Below are positions 61,264-64,000 of a stretch of 64,000 bases of DNA, in pieces. Where the stretch lies: NCBI RefSeq assembly GCF_004342025.1, contig NZ_SLWN01000004.1:536357-600356 (forward strand), in the 5' to 3' direction. Each line of letters begins with the position of its first letter. Within the stretch, counting starts at the first letter, position 1. A program made the position numbers and the translations under genes. Origin of the DNA: Kribbella steppae (GTDB lineage: Bacteria > Actinomycetota > Actinomycetes > Propionibacteriales > Kribbellaceae). Under the pieces are notes generated by a model. That model was given only the letters and a program-made list of their open reading frames with translations. It did not search any database and was not told the origin of the DNA.

Positions 61264-61914
61264 ATGGGATCCTGGCTCCTCCGCGCCCAGTGGACGCACC
61301 GTGACGAGACCGTCGAGCACCGCGCGCTCCGCGTCGGCCGTACCCTGACCGCCGTCGCCGTAGCCTTCCCCGACGTACACGCCTGGACTCAGGACGAGCG
61401 CTGGGGCTACCACGTCCTCGAGGCCGACGGCTCGACTCCGCTCCAGGAGATGGTCGAAGCCACCACCAAGGTCCTCGCGAACGGCTCGAGCACCACGCGC
61501 CTGCACCTGCAGAGCACCGGCGACCTCCCCTGGCTCTTCGACCTGTCGATGGGTGGAACCCTCACTACCGTCTCCGACCAGCTCACGCTGCACTGGAGCG
61601 ACGAGGACGCCCTCGCTCAGTCCGAACGCTTCGCCCAGGTGCTCCGCGCCGTGGTGACGATCTGGGAACCAGAGTGGGCCAGCATCGCCGACACCGAGCT
61701 CGCTGCCGCGGCCGGCGTGTTCCGGCGCGGGATCCCGATGATGGGCTGGCTGACGTACGTCCGCGGTCTGGTAGCCGGTGCCCACGGCATCGACATCGGT
61801 CTGACCCCGTTCGAACGCGGCACTCTGCTCCAAGCCCCGGTCGCCCCGGCCGACCTCACCCCGGTCCACATCTGCGCCGCGGCCGCACTCGTCGGCATCG
61901 CTCCCGAGGCCTAG
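61264..61914 (+). CDS. Hypothetical protein, Imm52-like
   Basis: 216 residues from ATG 61264 (GGAGGG 8 nt upstream). Soluble, with the block FRRGIPMMGWLTYVRGLVAG near residue 155 and TIWEPEWASIADTEL near 130. Such an E-W-A plus GWLTY pattern is reminiscent of Imm52 immunity proteins, but I cannot confirm this. No toxin gene is adjacent. Convergent with the P-loop kinase gene. Confidence 0.6.
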   Translation: MGSWLLRAQWTHRDETVEHRALRVGRTLTAVAVAFPDVHAWTQDERWGYHVLEADGSTPLQEMVEATTKVLANGSSTTRLHLQSTGDLPWLFDLSMGGTLTTVSDQLTLHWSDEDALAQSERFAQVLRAVVTIWEPEWASIADTELAAAAGVFRRGIPMMGWLTYVRGLVAGAHGIDIGLTPFERGTLLQAPVAPADLTPVHICAAAALVGIAPEA

Positions 61915-62429
61915 TCCCTCAGCAAGTCACCCGCATCATCCTGTACGTCGGTCATCACGACCTGGTGATCCCATCGCGCCAACTCGGCCGCATCCGGAGC
62001 ATGGTACTTGGAGTTGAACTCTTCCAACTCCTCCCGGCTGATGCGGAACGTCCCCTCCGGCAACGCCGCATTACGAGCCGCCAGCCGCTCCCACAACACC
62101 TCCAGCGGCGGATTCAGTACGACGATCTCCGCCCGCGCACCGAGTTCGTGCGCGCGGTTCCGGAACATGTCCCGCTCGGTCTCGGACCAGCACCCGTAAT
62201 CCAGGATCACGTTCACACCAAGGGTCAACGCCCGCGCTGCGACACCCCAGAACAGCTGCGACTCGAGTACCCACCGCCTCCCGCCGTCCTCACTCACCCC
62301 GAACAGCGGATCCATCCACTCGTCCGGCGTGAACCGAATCCCCGGCCGTTCCTCCTCCAACCGTCGAGCCAGAGTCGTCTTCCCCGCTCCCGGCAACCCA
62401 ACGATCAACACCATCACCGCACGCTGCAT
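61911..62429 (-). CDS. P-loop kinase-like protein (AAA_33)
   Basis: 172 residues from ATG 62429 (or ATG 62414 five codons in). Walker A is LIVGLPGAGKTTLARRL near residue 8; LDYGCWSETERDMFRNRAHE and a C-terminal lid (ISREELEEFNSKYH) are typical of the AAA_33 / zeta-toxin-like nucleotide kinases that phosphorylate small molecules or antibiotics. The substrate is unknown. Overlaps the convergent gene by 4 nt. Confidence 0.8.
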   Translation of the reverse strand: MQRAVMVLIVGLPGAGKTTLARRLEEERPGIRFTPDEWMDPLFGVSEDGGRRWVLESQLFWGVAARALTLGVNVILDYGCWSETERDMFRNRAHELGARAEIVVLNPPLEVLWERLAARNAALPEGTFRISREELEEFNSKYHAPDAAELARWDHQVVMTDVQDDAGDLLRD

Positions 62430-62501
62430 ACCCGAACCCTACGGACCCCGACGTCTGAAACCTTCAAGACAGGTCCGACCGAACCCGGCGACGATCAACA
62501 C

Positions 62502-62801
62502 ATGGCACGCCCACAGACAACCTCGAATCTCACCGACCTCATGAACGTCGGCACCTCGGTCGCCGCATACTTCGAACGCGCCGGCATCACCCGCGTCGAC
62601 CAACTGGCCGGCCAGGATCCCATCGAGATCTACGACACCAGGTGCCGGATCGACGCCCGCCGCCACGACCCCTGCCTCCTCGACACCATCATGTCCGCCG
62701 TCGACCAAGCCAACGGCAATCCCGCCCGCCCCTGGTGGACCTACACCCCAGACCGCAAACGCCTCCTCCAGCACAACCACACACCAGTCGCCAATTCATA
62801 G
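62502..62801 (+). CDS. Helix-hairpin-helix protein, Cdd1-like
   Basis: 99 residues from ATG 62502. NVGTSVAAYFERAGITRVDQL near residues 14-35 is a helix-hairpin-helix module, and the Cys-containing RCRIDARRHDPCLLD follows; this matches the small Pathogenicity locus/Cdd1 family annotated as mitomycin-resistance-like. DNA binding is likely but not shown. Its start lies 72 nt from the divergent kinase start. Confidence 0.75.
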   Translation: MARPQTTSNLTDLMNVGTSVAAYFERAGITRVDQLAGQDPIEIYDTRCRIDARRHDPCLLDTIMSAVDQANGNPARPWWTYTPDRKRLLQHNHTPVANS

Positions 62802-62961
62802 CCTCCCGGCACCGCACGAGGCAAAACGCCTTGCCGCCCCCGGTGCGGCACCGGGACGCTGTGCTGTTCCGGCCTTCGGAGACGGGGGCAGAGGCTACTG
62901 TTCTGATCCTGCATGACGAGCGAGTGCATCCATTCGCATTGAGCGCGATCAGAGGACCAGC

Positions 62962-63408
62962 ATGACTACCCCGCCCGAGTCGCCTGCGTACGCAACTATT
63001 CGCGAGGGGATTGCCCTACGCGAACAGGGCCGCTCGCCTGAAGCGAAGGCCCTCATGGCGCCCCTGGTGGCTGATGTTGAAAGTGGGGACGATGCGTTCG
63101 CCAAGGTCTTCCTTGCTCACTCGCTGGCTGATGTACACGAGAACCCCGAAGACGAACTTGCGTGGGACCTCCGAGCGCTCGCTTTCATGGATCAACTGAC
63201 CGACCAACGAGCCATCGAGAGAGGTAATCCTGGAGGCAAGAAGGCCCTCTTGCCGTCCCTACATCTGAACTTGGCCGTGGACTACCGACGCCTCGGTGAT
63301 GATGCCAACGCTCGTCGGCACTTTGGACTGGGGCAGGCGCACCTAGACGCGCTGTCAGACGATGAATACGGGGACAGCATTCGGAACGCGTTCGCTGAGG
63401 GCATCTGA
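62962..63408 (+). CDS. TPR-like hypothetical protein
   Basis: 148 residues from ATG 62962. Paired helices such as GIALREQGRSPEAKALMAPL and HLNLAVDYRRLGDDANARRH look like tetratricopeptide repeats; no catalytic motif is present. Codon choice is a little less GC-rich than the surrounding genes, which may indicate recent transfer. It is the last gene before the rRNA region. Confidence 0.65.
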   Translation: MTTPPESPAYATIREGIALREQGRSPEAKALMAPLVADVESGDDAFAKVFLAHSLADVHENPEDELAWDLRALAFMDQLTDQRAIERGNPGGKKALLPSLHLNLAVDYRRLGDDANARRHFGLGQAHLDALSDDEYGDSIRNAFAEGI

Positions 63409-63888
63409 AGAGTCATCGCTCTTGCCCAACTACGGGGCGCCGCGTGCGCACCTGCAACGCAGTGTCGGCAGGCGCCGCCAGCCCTCACTCAGCCAGGCAG
63501 GCCAGCTGCAGACCTGGAAGCGGTGCGACAGGCGCAGTACGGCGCCACCGCCAGCCACTGGCCAGCGCCGGTGCCGGTGGAGGTGCAGGTAGCGCTGGTG
63601 GTGCAGGCAGGCGTGCGCTGGCGCAGGTCGCGCTGGTTCAGACCGGCACAAGCCGACCACACCCAGCTGTGCAGACATGCTCCGGCTGCGGTCCAAGGGA
63701 CGCCCGGCAGGAACCCAGCTGTTCCCCTGCAGGTATCCGCCGGCGCGAGCTGGTGCGCGGGCTCGTGCGCGGGGCTCGAGCGCACGCGGAGTGTGCCCCG
63801 GGGTGGGGGCGGCGTGGGCCGGCAAGAACCCGCCGCAGGGAAGTCCCGTGGGGCGGGGTCCCCGTGGGGGAGGTTTGGTGGGGGAAAT
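63409..63888. other. Non-coding stretch downstream of the rRNA operon
   Basis: No gene with a ribosome site or coding bias is seen on either strand. The stretch is C/G-rich with short palindromes and may include the trailer of the rRNA transcript. Confidence 0.5.
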
Positions 63889-63922
63889 GTTAAAGCCCAC
63901 CCCCTGGGGGGTGGGCTTTAAC
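63889..63922 (-). terminator. rRNA operon terminator
   Basis: GTTAAAGCCCACCCC (63889-63903) pairs perfectly with GGGGTGGGCTTTAAC (63908-63922) across a 4-nt loop, 9 nt beyond the 3' end of the 5S gene read on the minus strand. Confidence 0.85.
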
Positions 63923-63931
63923 AGTGTGAAT

Positions 63932-64000
63932 GTCCGGCGGCGTCCTACTCTCCCACGACCTCCCGGTCGCAGTACCATCGGCGCTGGCGGGCTTAACTTC
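63932..64000 (-). rRNA. rrf: 5S rRNA, 3' part (cut by window edge)
   Basis: The minus strand reads GAAGTTAAGCCCGCCAGCGC, then CGATGGTACTGC and GGGAGAGTAGGACGCCGCCGG, the conserved 3' half of bacterial 5S rRNA. About 69 nt are in the window; the 5' part and the 23S/16S genes lie beyond 64000. Confidence 0.95.

Noticed and set aside
63409..63930. Several short frames next to the 5S gene
   Set aside because: Compositionally odd, no ribosome sites, mutually overlapping; treated as non-coding.
1..64000. tRNA genes, insertion sequences and attachment sites
   Set aside because: No cloverleaf, transposase or integrase signature was seen on either strand by reading; a tRNAscan or ISfinder search would settle this.

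Overview
The window is a GC-rich actinobacterial chromosome segment. Third codon positions are almost all G or C, GTG and TTG starts are common, -10 boxes sit 7 nt before some start codons, and the gene families (PucR, SNF2-SWIM pair, MXAN_6230/SCO0854-type RING protein) are typical of the group. A Kribbella-like member of the Nocardioides/Kribbella lineage is my best guess, but that is inference. The window ends inside a 5S rRNA on the minus strand, so an rRNA operon lies just beyond 64000.

Layout. 1-3.6 kb: the 3' end of a branched-chain amino-acid ABC operon (binding protein, LivH, LivM) with an ornithine-cyclodeaminase-like gene. 3.6-6.2 kb: a GAF/PucR regulator behind a 3-hydroxybutyrate dehydrogenase-like SDR. 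6.4-7.6 kb: a RibD-like reductase and deaminase as two overlapping genes. 8.2-11.3 kb: a large PLD-nuclease/SF2 helicase/DUF3427 protein, possibly defensive. 11.5-23.8 kb: mixed metabolism and regulation (D-amino-acid oxidase, two aldo/keto reductases, two LysR regulators, alpha/beta hydrolase, RidA, methyltransferase, nucleoside hydrolase, L,D-transpeptidase, sigma-like protein), with a frameshifted lipoprotein gene and GC-rich repeats.

24-33.7 kb: a tightly overlapped minus-strand operon of eight genes (peptide/amide binding protein, DppB, C, D, F, aldehyde dehydrogenase, SDR, amidase) facing a divergent FadR-type GntR regulator with a perfect TGGT-N3-ACCA operator. It looks like uptake and stepwise oxidation of an amide or peptide-like substrate. 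34-37 kb: a response regulator fused to a thioredoxin-reductase-like flavoprotein without the CXXC, next to a cNMP-domain histidine kinase. 37.9-40.5 kb: a bacterial RING-finger protein with a TerD-like segment. 40.9-44.9 kb: an MFS transporter, a 65-residue protein made of eight G-N-E-W repeats, a divergent membrane diguanylate cyclase and a quinone oxidoreductase. 45-49.2 kb: an SNF2 helicase/SWIM zinc-finger pair.

51.5-57.6 kb: a condensin-like operon (kleisin-like protein, two small winged-helix-like proteins, a 27-codon bridge ORF and a 1041-residue SMC-like ATPase) with no visible JetD-type nuclease. It is preceded by three ~57-bp repeats that each begin with a DnaA-box-like 9-mer. 57.6-63.4 kb: AraC regulator, SDR (frameshifted at its start), aldo/keto reductase, a minisatellite, and small genes including a P-loop kinase and a helix-hairpin-helix protein.

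The strongest leads are the G-N-E-W repeat peptide, the nuclease-less condensin operon with its repeat array, and a palindromic AT-rich 11-mer (TTGTCTNNCAA) that occurs far more often than base composition predicts, mostly inside coding sequence.
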